A DNA stretch of 64,000 bases from Lewinellaceae bacterium (GTDB lineage: Bacteria; Bacteroidota; Bacteroidia; Chitinophagales; Saprospiraceae): contig JAHELJ010000002.1 of NCBI GenBank assembly GCA_024644235.1, forward strand, positions 148,425 through 212,424, in the 5' to 3' direction. The translations under genes were made by a program, and so were the position numbers. Of the stretch, positions 1-9,226 are shown piece by piece (the stretch's first letter is position 1; each line of letters begins with the position of its first letter). The notes under the pieces were generated by a model. That model was given only the letters and a program-made list of their open reading frames with translations. It was not told the origin of the DNA and searched no databases.

Positions 1-1870
1 GGCTGGAGATGATGAGGTGAGGTTTGATACCTACTTCTCGGCCATGCCCAATCTTACGGTCAACGGTGGCGCGGGCAATGACAAGGTCTATTCCATCGGC
101 GCAGGGATCACTTTTGCAGCCGATGCCAACCTGGATCTGGACCTGACCAACGATGCTGGTGCTGGTCCGGGCGACGAAGATGAAGTCGAGTTGCTGCAGG
201 TGAGCAATACCGTGATATCATTTTTTGCCCTCTCAGGTACCGGTATGGCCAAGGTAAAGGTTAGCAAAAGCGTTTTTCTAGGCACGAGATGTGGTATCTC
301 AACTGTAAACGGCGACCTCACCGTTGAAGCCAACTGGAATACAAGTACCCCCGGCAACTTCTCGGGAGTGTCGTTATCTGCTTTGGCCGGGCTGGGGGTT
401 TCCGGTACAGGTCAGTTAGTCGTTAGAGGCAAAGGCGGAGATACAGGCGACAACAATTACGGGGTAGCTACTCTTCTCACTGGGCCAGGTATCGCTGGGG
501 GCACCACCGGGACGGCTCTGGTCGAAGGCACAGGCGGACCCTCCAGTGGCAATACCAATCATGGCGTATTGGTTGGCTCAGGTACGTCCATTGGCAGCCT
601 CGGGTCTGATCTAAATGTTACGGGTATGGGAGGTGGAACAGCTGCCTCCAATGGCAATAATGGTATACATATCGCTATTTCCTCACTAATTTCAGCAGGT
701 GGGACAGGCATGCTGACGATCGATGGCACGGGCGGCAGTAGCACAGGTGGAGGCAATAATGGGATCCTGATCGCAGGTTTTATCGGATCTGCAGGAGCCA
801 TCACAGTTACCGGTGCCAAAGGTGCCAACGGTACTGCCGCTGTCGATATTAATATTCCTCTCGGCATCACAAATAATGGAAGAACTTTTGGGCAGGAAAG
901 CATCATATTCCAAACGGGAGATGGTGGTTTGAACCCCCATTATCTGGTTTCTACTTTTATCAATAGCTCCACCACCGAGACTTCGAGCTTCGGTCCTAAT
1001 TCCCAATTGAATCTCTACGTCGGAGGCCCCGGTTTCACCGGTGCCACTGCTGGGCGACATCATCCCCTGCGTGTGGAGGGTCTGATTGATCTCAATGGAG
1101 TAAACCTGGTCACAAACGGTCCCTATGTACCCGTTGTAGGGGATAACATCTTCGCCGTGGTCAACGACGGCACAGATCCGGTCCAGGGAAAAATTACCTA
1201 CGATGGTGTTCTCCTGGACGAGGGTGATCCGGTTCCCAACTTCCAGGGATCTTCAGTGCCCTTCTACATCACCTACATCGGTGGCGATGGCAATGATGTG
1301 GTCATCTCTTCGGATGCAACAACTTTTATCGAAAATCTGGACCTGGCGGGTGGTAATAAAAATGCACTGGCCGGTAAGTTCGATCAGGCCCGCACCGAAT
1401 ATTGCACAGGAAAACCTGCAAAAATTGCAAAAGCAATCACAAAGCTCGAAGACGTAATCATCCAGGCTGATGAATTCGCTTTAAACGGAAAACTTACAAG
1501 CGACGAAAGAAATCTTCTCGTGGCCTTAGCTCAGGCCATGTTAACAGCCATTCAGAACGGTACTCTCATGTGCCCCCCCCCAAGATTAGCTGCCGATGGT
1601 GATTTGATCTCAGTGGTAGATGATGAGCTGGTGAAGATTTATCCGAATCCTACCAGCCGCTACGTCACCCTCGATCTGCCAAATTGGGAAAACGAGATCT
1701 CGGTCATACTGATCGATCAGCTGGGCCGTACCATCCGTACCCAGCAGTTTGACAGCGGCGGATCCAGCGTTGAACTTGACCTCACCGAGCAGGTCAGCCC
1801 CGGCGTGTACTTCCTCTCCTTCGTCTCTGGCAGTGAGCGCCTGACCAAACGGCTGGTCGTGACGAAGTAA
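1..1870 (+). CDS. Gly-rich secreted protein with T9SS C-terminal sorting domain (5' truncated by window)
   Basis: The reading frame is open from base 2, and the codons before the first possible start (GTG at 17) read AGDDEV, which continues the repeat style of the following GGAGNDKVY. The gene therefore begins upstream of the window. The visible ~620 residues start with Asp/Gly turns resembling calcium-binding repeats. A block of imperfect 35-40 residue Gly-rich units follows (visible residues about 130-280, each with a GTGG or GKGG turn and an NNG/NHG step), suggesting a parallel beta-helix. The last ~80 residues are a T9SS type A sorting domain: VKIYPNPTSRYVTLDLP, then DQLGRTIRT, then PGVYFLSF and a basic end. 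The protein should be exported by Sec, cross the outer membrane by T9SS and be released or surface attached. Substrate and role are unknown. A stem-loop follows the stop codon. Confidence 0.85.
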   Translation, partial: AGDDEVRFDTYFSAMPNLTVNGGAGNDKVYSIGAGITFAADANLDLDLTNDAGAGPGDEDEVELLQVSNTVISFFALSGTGMAKVKVSKSVFLGTRCGISTVNGDLTVEANWNTSTPGNFSGVSLSALAGLGVSGTGQLVVRGKGGDTGDNNYGVATLLTGPGIAGGTTGTALVEGTGGPSSGNTNHGVLVGSGTSIGSLGSDLNVTGMGGGTAASNGNNGIHIAISSLISAGGTGMLTIDGTGGSSTGGGNNGILIAGFIGSAGAITVTGAKGANGTAAVDINIPLGITNNGRTFGQESIIFQTGDGGLNPHYLVSTFINSSTTETSSFGPNSQLNLYVGGPGFTGATAGRHHPLRVEGLIDLNGVNLVTNGPYVPVVGDNIFAVVNDGTDPVQGKITYDGVLLDEGDPVPNFQGSSVPFYITYIGGDGNDVVISSDATTFIENLDLAGGNKNALAGKFDQARTEYCTGKPAKIAKAITKLEDVIIQADEFALNGKLTSDERNLLVALAQAMLTAIQNGTLMCPPPRLAADGDLISVVDDELVKIYPNPTSRYVTLDLPNWENEISVILIDQLGRTIRTQQFDSGGSSVELDLTEQVSPGVYFLSFVSGSERLTKRLVVTK

Positions 1871-1900
1871 AGTAAAAAGACAAAGACGTAGGAAAATCAA

Positions 1901-1929
1901 CAGCGGCGGCCTTTAAAGGGCCGCCGCTG
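1901..1929 (+). terminator. GC-rich stem-loop downstream of the T9SS cargo gene
   Basis: Perfect 11-bp inverted repeat: CAGCGGCGGCC (1901-1911) pairs with GGCCGCCGCTG (1919-1929) around a 7-nt loop, 31 bp after the stop codon. Only a weak T-rich tail (CTATTCTT) follows, so it may act as a terminator or as a 3' end-stabilising hairpin. Confidence 0.6.
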
Positions 1930-2190
1930 CTATTCTTACAGTAAAGAGCATTCCTCTGAAGCCGGATTTAGTATATTATGAAACCTTGTACCACCGGAAC
2001 TCTAATCCTGATATAAAGAAGGAAAACCTCGCATAAGCAGATTTATACCAGTCGCCAAGGAAAAAAGTCCGGTACATGCTCTTCAAGGGTAAGTTGTTCC
2101 TGACCGGCCTACGACCGGCAGACATGTCCTGATCACTAAAGTGGAAAAAAGAACTTCTCCCCAGAAGAATTTCTTCCTATTTTCACGGTC
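1930..2190. other. Intergenic stretch, no gene seen
   Basis: No open frame with coding character, and no tRNA-like fold, was seen in this ~260 bp. It contains the short direct repeat GACCGGC-CTAC-GACCGGC near 2100-2122 and a small hairpin CTTCT-CCCC-AGAAG just before the next gene. It presumably holds the promoter of the small secreted protein at 2191. Confidence 0.4.
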
Positions 2191-2646
2191 ATGCGTTATT
2201 TGATCTTCACCCTGCTTAGCCTCCTCTGGATCGGAACCGATGCCCAGGATCGCTTCTACGGATCATGGATCGGTCATATGAGTTCAGATAAGGGCAACTA
2301 TGAGTTTTCGTTAAATATTACTGAAGCCGTAAAACCAGGAGCAGAAGAGAAAAAAGTATGCGGTTCTCGCAACACTTTTGTAGCCAGGGCCATGCACAAT
2401 CGGAACGGCCGGCCTGAAGTGATCGAACTGGAGGGAATCTTATATCATGATCAGTCCATCTACTTCAGCGATATCAACGACCGCTGGGAAATGCATAAAG
2501 TGGGCAAGTCCTTTAGTCGATTGCAGTTTGTGCTAAAATTCCAGGGTGGCAAACCTATTCTTGACGGCCACTGGCAAGAGTATGAAGACATCCGCAAATA
2601 CCGCAAAGGAAGGCTTGTCCTGAAAAAACAGAGTAGTAAAGTTTAA
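2191..2646 (+). CDS. Small secreted protein of unknown function
   Basis: 151 residues starting at ATG with a clear Sec signal peptide (basic n-region MR, hydrophobic core, likely cut after TDAQ near residue 19). The mature part opens with FYGSWIGHM and is rich in alternating hydrophobic residues, consistent with a small beta-barrel or lipocalin-like fold. A basic tail (KYRKGRLVLKKQSSKV) ends it. No catalytic motif was recognised. There is no lipobox, so a periplasmic location is likely. It is monocistronic: the GC-rich hairpin lies upstream and the next gene is convergent. The signal peptide and length support a real gene; the function is unknown. Confidence 0.7.
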   Translation: MRYLIFTLLSLLWIGTDAQDRFYGSWIGHMSSDKGNYEFSLNITEAVKPGAEEKKVCGSRNTFVARAMHNRNGRPEVIELEGILYHDQSIYFSDINDRWEMHKVGKSFSRLQFVLKFQGGKPILDGHWQEYEDIRKYRKGRLVLKKQSSKV

Positions 2647-2701
2647 TCATAAACCAGGCACCCCACCTTCAGGAAAGAGATCAAACACGCATTTTAAGGG
2701 C

Positions 2702-2726
2702 TTACTGCCACAAATGGTGACAGTAA
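2702..2726. terminator. Stem-loop between convergent genes
   Basis: TTACTG-C-CAC (2702-2711) pairs with GTG-A-CAGTAA (2717-2726) with one mismatch and a 5-nt loop. It lies between two convergent stop codons, so it could end transcripts from either side. There is no U-tract on either strand, so the call is weak. Confidence 0.35.
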
Positions 2727-2729
2727 AGC

Positions 2730-5672
2730 TTAATCTCCAGCCTCAGGAAGCATAATCACCTCGATGTAATTCCCGGTTTCAAAGCAGCGCTTTACCATCA
2801 TCTGGATATCCCCAGTGTCCAGTTCTTTGAGCAATGGTTCATAACTGCTCAATAAGATACCTTCCGGCTCAAGGCCATAACTGTAGTAGGTCCTTAGGCT
2901 ATTGGCCCAAAATCCATTTTCCTTGAGATTCTTGATGCGTGATTGACGTTGAACCTCCACCACTTTCTCCAGGTCCTCCTCTTCAGGGCCTTTATTGATC
3001 AACCTGTTGATATCGTTCATGGCGGTTTGAATCAACGTATCCACTTCGTCTGGTTCTGCATTAAAGGATATCGTGATACTGTAATCTTCCTTGGGATATT
3101 TGGAAACGCCGCCGGAGACCCGCACACCATACACCCCTCCTTGATCCTCACGCATCGACTCTCTCAATACATTGCGAAGCACATCGAGCATCGCATCAAA
3201 GTGGTAGCGATCTTCACGAATGTCCCAGTCGAAAGGACCGTGCCAGGTGAGATTAGCTTGCGCCTTTGGAGCTTCTCCAAAAGTAAACCGGTCGACATGT
3301 TTGCCGCTGACAAGATCTGCACCGACATCTTTCCATGTCTCTTCCCGGCCGGTTGAAGGTAAATTTCCCAGATAAGTAACAATAAGCGGTTTGATGCTCT
3401 CCACGGTAAAATTGCCAACGAATGTGAAGGTGAAATCAGAAGCATCAGCAAACCGGTCTCGATAGATCTCCATCACCTTCTCAAATTGGATTTCGTCCAT
3501 TTCTTCGGCATGTGGAATACCACGACGTTTGTGATTGTTGTACTTGAGATCTGACATCCGATCCTGATAATAATAGTCGGGGTTTACAAACAAGTTCTGC
3601 AACACTGCTCTTTGCCGGTTGACAAAAGAAGCGAAAGCAGAAGAGTCCTCTCTGGGCGCATGGAAATAGAGATAGATGAGCTGAAACATTGTCTCCAGAT
3701 CTTTAATGGTGCTAAAACCCTGCAGGCCTTCCTCCAGCTCTCCAATATAGGGACTGGCATTAGCTACCTTCCCTGCCATCAACTTTTGCAATTGAATTAG
3801 ATCGAAATCACTGATCCCAGATTGGTTGATGATCGTGGCGGCAATGGACGCAGATCTGTAGTCATCATCGGAGTAAAGGGAAGATCCACCCGGACTAAAT
3901 GCATTGAACATGATCTCATCATTCTGGAAGTCGGTGGGCCGGAGTATAACCCGTACGCCGTTGGAAAGCTCCAATTCGGTAACTTCTACTTCCTCTCGGT
4001 AGTTTTCAGAAAGGATCGAGCCTTCTGCCGGGATGTCAGCCAGCAGGGGAATGTCCACCACATCATCTTCATATGGTTCTATATCGGCAGCATCCACCTC
4101 TGCCATCAGCATTCGAATTTCATCTTCCGCTGGCAAAGGCACGGTTTCTTTATCCGGACCGGTTACTACCACTACTTTATTTTCTTCGGTGATCCATTGG
4201 GCGGCCAGGGCATTCACTTCCGTCAGGATGATGGAGGGGAAAAAGGTTTGCATCAGCTGCAGTCGTTGCTGAGGACTTGGCACCGGGTTTTCATTCAGGA
4301 AGTGATAGACGTACTGCATGGAGAGCCGGCCCGATTCCAGCTTGTCCTCTTCTTTGGCGGTCGTTTCGGCTTCGCTCAGCATTTCTGTCTTCACCCGCTC
4401 CAACTCAGTGGCGGTGAAACCATGCAGAAGTACCCTACTGTTCTCCTCAAATACGGATCGTAATCCTTTGAGCAATTCACCTTCTGCTGTCACTACCGAG
4501 GAAGAATAGGTGTCAAGATTTCCCACAAACCGGCCATACCCCGAACTGGCAAACAGAAATGGAGGATCTGCTGACTGGCGCAATTCGTTTAGGCGGTCAC
4601 TGAGCATTCGGTTGTAAATATTTCGCACAAGCGAAGACCGGTAATCACTTAGATTTTCCACCTTCACATGAGGATGTTTGTGTATTACCTGTGCCCGTGT
4701 GAAACTAGCCTCCTTGTCTTTGCTGATGGAGATGAGTGTTTCTTCGTGATCCGGGAAGCCGTACTTTTCCCGAGGTCGGGGATTTTCCGGATTGGTAAGT
4801 TTTGAAAATCTTTCACGGATGTCGGCTTCCACCTGCTCCACGTCGACATCTCCCACGACAACCAAAGCCATTAGATCCGGCCGGTACCAGTCACGGTAAT
4901 ATCTCTTGAGCGCATCGTAAGGTGCTCCATTTATGATCTCCCGGGTACCAATGGGTAGGCGATCGGCGTACTTAGACTTATAAAAGAGTATTGGCAGGTA
5001 CTGATTTCGCATTCGCTCCTCCGCACTGAGGCCGGTACGCAATTCAGATTCTACCACTCCCCGCTCCTTGTCTATTTCCTCATCCTCAAAGGTCACGGCA
5101 TGTGCCCAGTCTTCGAGGATCAGCATACCCTTATCAAACAGTTCCTGCGAATCGGTGCGGACCTGCAACATGTAGACGGTTTCATCGAAGCTGGTATAGG
5201 CGTTGAGATCAGGGCCGAACCGGGTACCTACCTTCTGCAGGTAGTCTATCAGTTCGCTTTTTTCAAAGTTTTTTGTCCCATTGAAGGCCATGTGTTCCAC
5301 AAAGTGAGCAAGGCCCAATTGATCATCGTCTTCATTGATGGAACCGACTCCGACAGCCAGTCGTAATTCAGCCCGGTCCTCTGGTTTTGAATTCTTCTGG
5401 ATATAGTATTTCATTCCATTAGGTAATTCGCCCATGATCAACCGATTATCCAAGGGTACCGGATCGAGCTGTGGGTTTCTGTCGGTTCCCGCAGGCTTTT
5501 CCACCTCGGGTTGTGGTGGTAGCTCGACTTCGGGTGATTGAGGAACCTGAGCTTCGGCAACGGGCTCTTGAGTTCCATCCTCTAGAGTTGAGCTCATTTT
5601 AGGAGTACAAGCAAGGTATCCTGCGATCAGGATCATTAGGAGAAATGAATATTTCATCTTTATGGTTTTCAA
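2730..5672 (-). CDS. M16 family (pitrilysin/insulinase) zinc protease, lipoprotein
   Basis: 980 residues holding two M16 halves in one chain. The inverted zinc motif HFVEH is at residues 123-127, and the third ligand fits E203 in DKERGVVESE, 76 residues further on, which is the family spacing. A Pro/Glu-rich linker (about 25-65) separates the catalytic half from the N-terminus. The second half (about residues 550-980) lacks an HxxEH and is the usual inactive partner domain. The N-terminus (MKTIKMKYSFLL...GYLAC) is a lipoprotein signal with the lipidated Cys at 22, so the enzyme is membrane anchored facing the periplasm, or surface exposed. ATG at residue 6 is an alternative start. It lies 25 bp downstream of ffh on the same strand and is probably co-transcribed. 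Expected role: degradation of imported or misfolded peptides. Confidence 0.93.
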   Translation of the reverse strand: MKTIKMKYSFLLMILIAGYLACTPKMSSTLEDGTQEPVAEAQVPQSPEVELPPQPEVEKPAGTDRNPQLDPVPLDNRLIMGELPNGMKYYIQKNSKPEDRAELRLAVGVGSINEDDDQLGLAHFVEHMAFNGTKNFEKSELIDYLQKVGTRFGPDLNAYTSFDETVYMLQVRTDSQELFDKGMLILEDWAHAVTFEDEEIDKERGVVESELRTGLSAEERMRNQYLPILFYKSKYADRLPIGTREIINGAPYDALKRYYRDWYRPDLMALVVVGDVDVEQVEADIRERFSKLTNPENPRPREKYGFPDHEETLISISKDKEASFTRAQVIHKHPHVKVENLSDYRSSLVRNIYNRMLSDRLNELRQSADPPFLFASSGYGRFVGNLDTYSSSVVTAEGELLKGLRSVFEENSRVLLHGFTATELERVKTEMLSEAETTAKEEDKLESGRLSMQYVYHFLNENPVPSPQQRLQLMQTFFPSIILTEVNALAAQWITEENKVVVVTGPDKETVPLPAEDEIRMLMAEVDAADIEPYEDDVVDIPLLADIPAEGSILSENYREEVEVTELELSNGVRVILRPTDFQNDEIMFNAFSPGGSSLYSDDDYRSASIAATIINQSGISDFDLIQLQKLMAGKVANASPYIGELEEGLQGFSTIKDLETMFQLIYLYFHAPREDSSAFASFVNRQRAVLQNLFVNPDYYYQDRMSDLKYNNHKRRGIPHAEEMDEIQFEKVMEIYRDRFADASDFTFTFVGNFTVESIKPLIVTYLGNLPSTGREETWKDVGADLVSGKHVDRFTFGEAPKAQANLTWHGPFDWDIREDRYHFDAMLDVLRNVLRESMREDQGGVYGVRVSGGVSKYPKEDYSITISFNAEPDEVDTLIQTAMNDINRLINKGPEEEDLEKVVEVQRQSRIKNLKENGFWANSLRTYYSYGLEPEGILLSSYEPLLKELDTGDIQMMVKRCFETGNYIEVIMLPEAGD

Positions 5673-5697
5673 ATTTACAATGAAGTGTCTGGTCTGA

Positions 5698-7041
5698 CTA
5701 TCTGGTCATACTGCGGCCTCCTTGCATCCGGTCAAAGGCACCTTTCATCTTGCCCTTGCTCATCATGTGCATCATTTTTCTCATTTGATCAAATTGCTTC
5801 AAGAACATATTTATCTCATGAATGTTGTGACCACATCCAGCTGCAATTCTCTTTTTTCGACTCATGTTGAGCAACTCCGGATCTGAGCGTTCGTCGGGAG
5901 TCATAGACAAGATGATGGCTTCAACCTTATTAAATGCCTTGTCATCGATGTCCAGATTACGGGTCATTTTACCCATTCCGGGAATCATATTGATGAGTGA
6001 CTTGATATCTCCCATCTTGCGAATCTGATTCAACTGACTGTGAAAATCATTGAAATCAAACTTGTTCTTCTTGATTTTCTTCTCCAGTCGCTTGGCCTCC
6101 TTCTCATCGAACTGCTCCTGGGCCTTCTCGACAAAAGACACGATATCACCCATTCCCAGGATTCGCTGAGCCATTCTATCCGGATGAAAAACATCGAGCG
6201 TATCAATGGTTTCTCCAGTACTGACAAACTTAATTGGCTTTCCTACCGTATACTTGACCGATAGTGCTGCTCCTCCCCTGGTATCGCCATCTAACTTAGT
6301 CAGCACCACCCCATCATAATCAATGACATCATTAAAGGCTTTTGCGGTATTGACTGCGTCTTGACCAGTCATGGAATCCACGATAAATAATGTCTCAGAG
6401 GGAGTCAGTGCTTCCTTCATGTTTGAGATCTCGGCCATCATTTCCTCATCAATGGCAAGCCGGCCAGCTGTGTCCACGATCAAGGTATCGAAGCCATTCT
6501 GTTTTGCGTGCACTACGGCATTAGAAGCAATGCTCACCGGATCTTGGTTGCCTTCCTCCTTATACACGCTCACATTTATCTGGCTACCTAATACCTCCAG
6601 CTGATCAATCGCCGCCGGCCGGTATACATCACAAGCAACCAGCAACGGGTTCTTTTTCTTTTTTGACTTCAGATAAAAAGCAAGCTTTGCACTAAAGGTC
6701 GTCTTGCCAGATCCCTGTAGCCCGGCGACCAAGATAATACCGGGATCACCCGATAAATTGATTTCCTCGGCCTGGCCACCCATGAGCTGAATGAGCTCAT
6801 CCATGACGATCTTCACCATTAGCTCCCCAGGCTTCACCGACTTCAATATATTCTGGGTGCCGAGCGCCTTATCTTTAATCCGGTCAGTGAATTCCTTGGC
6901 AATCTTGTAATTAACATCAGCGGAAACGAGTGCCCGGCGAATCTCTTTGATCGATTGAGCAATGTTAATCTCGGTCAACTTGCCCTCACCTCTTAGCACC
7001 TTAAACGCGCTGTCTAGCCTGTCATTTAAGCTTTCAAACAT
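5698..7041 (-). CDS. ffh: Signal recognition particle protein Ffh
   Basis: GTPase subunit of SRP, which binds 4.5S RNA and signal sequences and delivers nascent membrane proteins to FtsY/SecYEG. The frame extends upstream to 7149, but the protein starts at ATG 7041 (MFESLNDRLD), giving 447 residues, the normal Ffh size; the 36 upstream codons look non-coding. The N domain occupies about 1-95. The G domain has GLQGSGKTT (107-115), DTAGR (190-194) and TKLDG (248-252). The C-terminal M domain is Met-rich (QMRKMMHMMSKGK) and carries the RNA-binding stretch around SRKKRIAAGCG. A TAnnTTTG box lies upstream (7099-7106, minus strand). It is divergent from yidC, a functionally linked membrane insertion factor. 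Confidence 0.97.
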   Translation of the reverse strand: MFESLNDRLDSAFKVLRGEGKLTEINIAQSIKEIRRALVSADVNYKIAKEFTDRIKDKALGTQNILKSVKPGELMVKIVMDELIQLMGGQAEEINLSGDPGIILVAGLQGSGKTTFSAKLAFYLKSKKKKNPLLVACDVYRPAAIDQLEVLGSQINVSVYKEEGNQDPVSIASNAVVHAKQNGFDTLIVDTAGRLAIDEEMMAEISNMKEALTPSETLFIVDSMTGQDAVNTAKAFNDVIDYDGVVLTKLDGDTRGGAALSVKYTVGKPIKFVSTGETIDTLDVFHPDRMAQRILGMGDIVSFVEKAQEQFDEKEAKRLEKKIKKNKFDFNDFHSQLNQIRKMGDIKSLINMIPGMGKMTRNLDIDDKAFNKVEAIILSMTPDERSDPELLNMSRKKRIAAGCGHNIHEINMFLKQFDQMRKMMHMMSKGKMKGAFDRMQGGRSMTR

Positions 7042-7098
7042 AGTCTGACGATTGATTGTGAGTATAACACCTAAGCAATGCCATCTCAATAGATGCTG

Positions 7099-7106
7099 CA
7101 AAAGTA
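7099..7106 (-). promoter_or_regulatory. Candidate Bacteroidota -7 box for ffh
   Basis: On the minus strand this reads TACTTTTG, an exact match to TAnnTTTG, about 58 bp upstream of the ffh start. No clear TTG -33 element was seen at the expected spacing, so the match rests on the -7 box and its position. Confidence 0.4.
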
Positions 7107-7213
7107 CGTCAAAAATTGAGTATAGCTCAGTCCTTGACGAGTATACCATAACCTTCGTCTAATCCTCGGAATGAGATCTCATTTCAGCACCTATCAGAGT
7201 ATCTTCAAAATTG

Positions 7214-7221
7214 TACCTTTG
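7214..7221 (+). promoter_or_regulatory. Candidate Bacteroidota -7 box for yidC
   Basis: TACCTTTG matches TAnnTTTG and lies 46 bp before the yidC ATG, in the divergent ffh/yidC spacer. The -33 region has only a partial match. Confidence 0.45.
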
Positions 7222-7266
7222 CGGAGCTTTTTTTCAAGGCATTCAGCGATTTGGTAAATCAAACGG

Positions 7267-9162
7267 ATGGATAAGAATACCATAATTGGGATTGTACTGA
7301 TCTTCTTCCTTTTCTACCTATGGGCTAGAATAAATGCACCTACCGAAGAGCAGCTGGCTGAAATGAGGGCTCAAGACTCCCTGGCCCAGATAGAAGCTCA
7401 GATAGAAGTGCCGGATAGCGCTCGCCAGTCCCTTCCATCTACTGTTGAAGCACAAGACACTCTTACCCAAATGGAGCTGGATTCTGTTGTCTCGCAACAA
7501 CAGATAGGTGAATTTGGTGCGTTTGCAGGAATAGCCTCCGGAGAAGAAACTATGCATGTTCTTGAGAATGATGTGCTCAGAGTTGAGTTTTCATCGAAGG
7601 GCGGAGTAATTACCAAAAGCACTTTAAAGAATTATCAGAAGCTAATCCTTAATGAAAATCACGAGGAGGTCTACTTGCCGCTTGAACTCCTCGAGGATGA
7701 AAAAAACTCATTCTCTTACCGGCTACCTGTCCCCAGCGCCGCCCGAGGCTACATAGAGACTGCAGATCTCTATTTCGCAGCTGAACAAAAATCCAACATA
7801 CTGACTTTTACTGCTGATCTGGGCGGAGGTCGAAGAATTCAACAAGTTTACACCTTATCTGATGACAGCTATGACCTGGAATACGACTTACGGTTGGAGG
7901 GTATGCATCAGGTACTAGATAGCCGTCAGGACAATATCGAACTGAGGTGGGTAAACTACCTTGATAGAATCGAAGAGAATTATCAGTATGAAAAGATCTT
8001 CTCGACAGTTTACTACAAAGAGGTTAACGATGATCCGAGCTATTGCTCTTGCCGAAGCGACGATAGTGAAACATTGGATGAAGAACCGGTAAAGTGGGTT
8101 TCAAACTCAAACCAGTTCTTCAATAGCGCACTAATAGCCAGGGAAGCATTTCGATCGGCGGTAGTTGAGACCAAAATGTTAGATGAAGAATCAGAAGACC
8201 TGAAATTACTGGTCAGTGAATTTGCAATTCCATACCAGGGCTCAGCTGATGAAACCTTTTCGATGGACTGGTATATAGGTCCCAATGATTTTGAAATATT
8301 ACAGTCATATAATATTGATTTACAAGATATCATACCTTTTGGATCAAGTATTTTTGGAACTATAAACCGGTGGATAATACGGCCGATCTTCAACTTCCTG
8401 TCAAATTATATTGGGAGCAAAGGGATTGTGATATTATTGCTGACTCTGATCGTTAAGTCCCTGGTATATCCCCTGACCTTCAAGATGTTGCACTCACAAA
8501 GTAAAATGGGTGCTCTAAAGCCAGAGATGGCGAAACTTAAGGACAAATACAAAGATGACCAGCAGAAGGTGCAGATGGAGACCATGAAAATCTATCGGGA
8601 GTATGGTGTCAATCCGGCTGGCGGATGTTTTCCGATGGTACTGCAAATGCCCATATGGTTTGCGCTTTATCGATTTTTTCCAGCCTCGATAGAATTCCGC
8701 CAGGCTTCATTCTTATGGGCAAACGATCTATCGAGTTATGATGTCTTCTTCTGGTTGCCGTTTGAGATTCCCTTCCTGGGTGGGCATATCAGTTTGTTTA
8801 CCATTTTATGGGCAATTTCGATACTTGCTTACACGTACTACAATAGTCAGATCATGGATATGTCAAGCATAAATCCCATGATGAAGTACATGCAGTACCT
8901 GATGCCACTTATGTTCATATTCTTCTTCAACTCATATGCGTCCGGTTTGACCTGTTATCTTCTCTTTAGTAACATGTTGAACATCATCCAGACAGTGGTG
9001 ACGAAGAATTATCTGATCGACAATGAAAAGATCCTGGCTGAACTGAATAAGAACAAGAAGAAGCCCAAGAAGAAGGGTGGATTTCAGGCACGTCTTGAAA
9101 AAGCTTTGAGGGACCAGCAGAAAATTGCAGAAGAAAAATCGCAAAAATCACGCCGGCGATAG
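7267..9162 (+). CDS. yidC: Membrane protein insertase YidC
   Basis: 631 residues in the inner membrane. TM1 is at about 5-20 (IIGIVLIFFLFYLW). A low-complexity linker is followed by the large periplasmic beta-sandwich domain (about 95-365) found in Gram-negative YidC. The conserved 60KD_IMP insertase core (about 375-590) has KMLHSQSKMGALKPEM in its cytoplasmic hairpin and NPAGGCFPMVLQMPIW before TM3. A Lys (IVKSLVYPLT) occupies the groove position that is Arg in E. coli; the substitution is conservative. The tail is highly basic (KKKPKKKGG, KSQKSRRR), typical for ribosome-contacting YidC. It works with SecYEG and SRP to insert membrane proteins. gpsA follows after 64 bp. Confidence 0.97.
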   Translation: MDKNTIIGIVLIFFLFYLWARINAPTEEQLAEMRAQDSLAQIEAQIEVPDSARQSLPSTVEAQDTLTQMELDSVVSQQQIGEFGAFAGIASGEETMHVLENDVLRVEFSSKGGVITKSTLKNYQKLILNENHEEVYLPLELLEDEKNSFSYRLPVPSAARGYIETADLYFAAEQKSNILTFTADLGGGRRIQQVYTLSDDSYDLEYDLRLEGMHQVLDSRQDNIELRWVNYLDRIEENYQYEKIFSTVYYKEVNDDPSYCSCRSDDSETLDEEPVKWVSNSNQFFNSALIAREAFRSAVVETKMLDEESEDLKLLVSEFAIPYQGSADETFSMDWYIGPNDFEILQSYNIDLQDIIPFGSSIFGTINRWIIRPIFNFLSNYIGSKGIVILLLTLIVKSLVYPLTFKMLHSQSKMGALKPEMAKLKDKYKDDQQKVQMETMKIYREYGVNPAGGCFPMVLQMPIWFALYRFFPASIEFRQASFLWANDLSSYDVFFWLPFEIPFLGGHISLFTILWAISILAYTYYNSQIMDMSSINPMMKYMQYLMPLMFIFFFNSYASGLTCYLLFSNMLNIIQTVVTKNYLIDNEKILAELNKNKKKPKKKGGFQARLEKALRDQQKIAEEKSQKSRRR

Positions 9163-9226
9163 AGTAAATGAATTGCCTCACCTATCACTTCTCTCCTTAT
9201 CTTGCTTTCTCTAAACAGATCCGGAA

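Noticed and set aside
1930-2190. Possible tRNA or small RNA
   Set aside because: No cloverleaf-compatible arms or T-loop motif could be assembled.
3822-4463. 213-codon frame (+) inside the M16 protease gene
   Set aside because: Antisense to a well-supported gene, no domain or signal peptide; a shadow frame.
7042-7149. N-terminal extension of Ffh
   Set aside because: The 36 extra codons contain the candidate promoter and do not resemble the Ffh N domain, which starts at MFESLNDRL.
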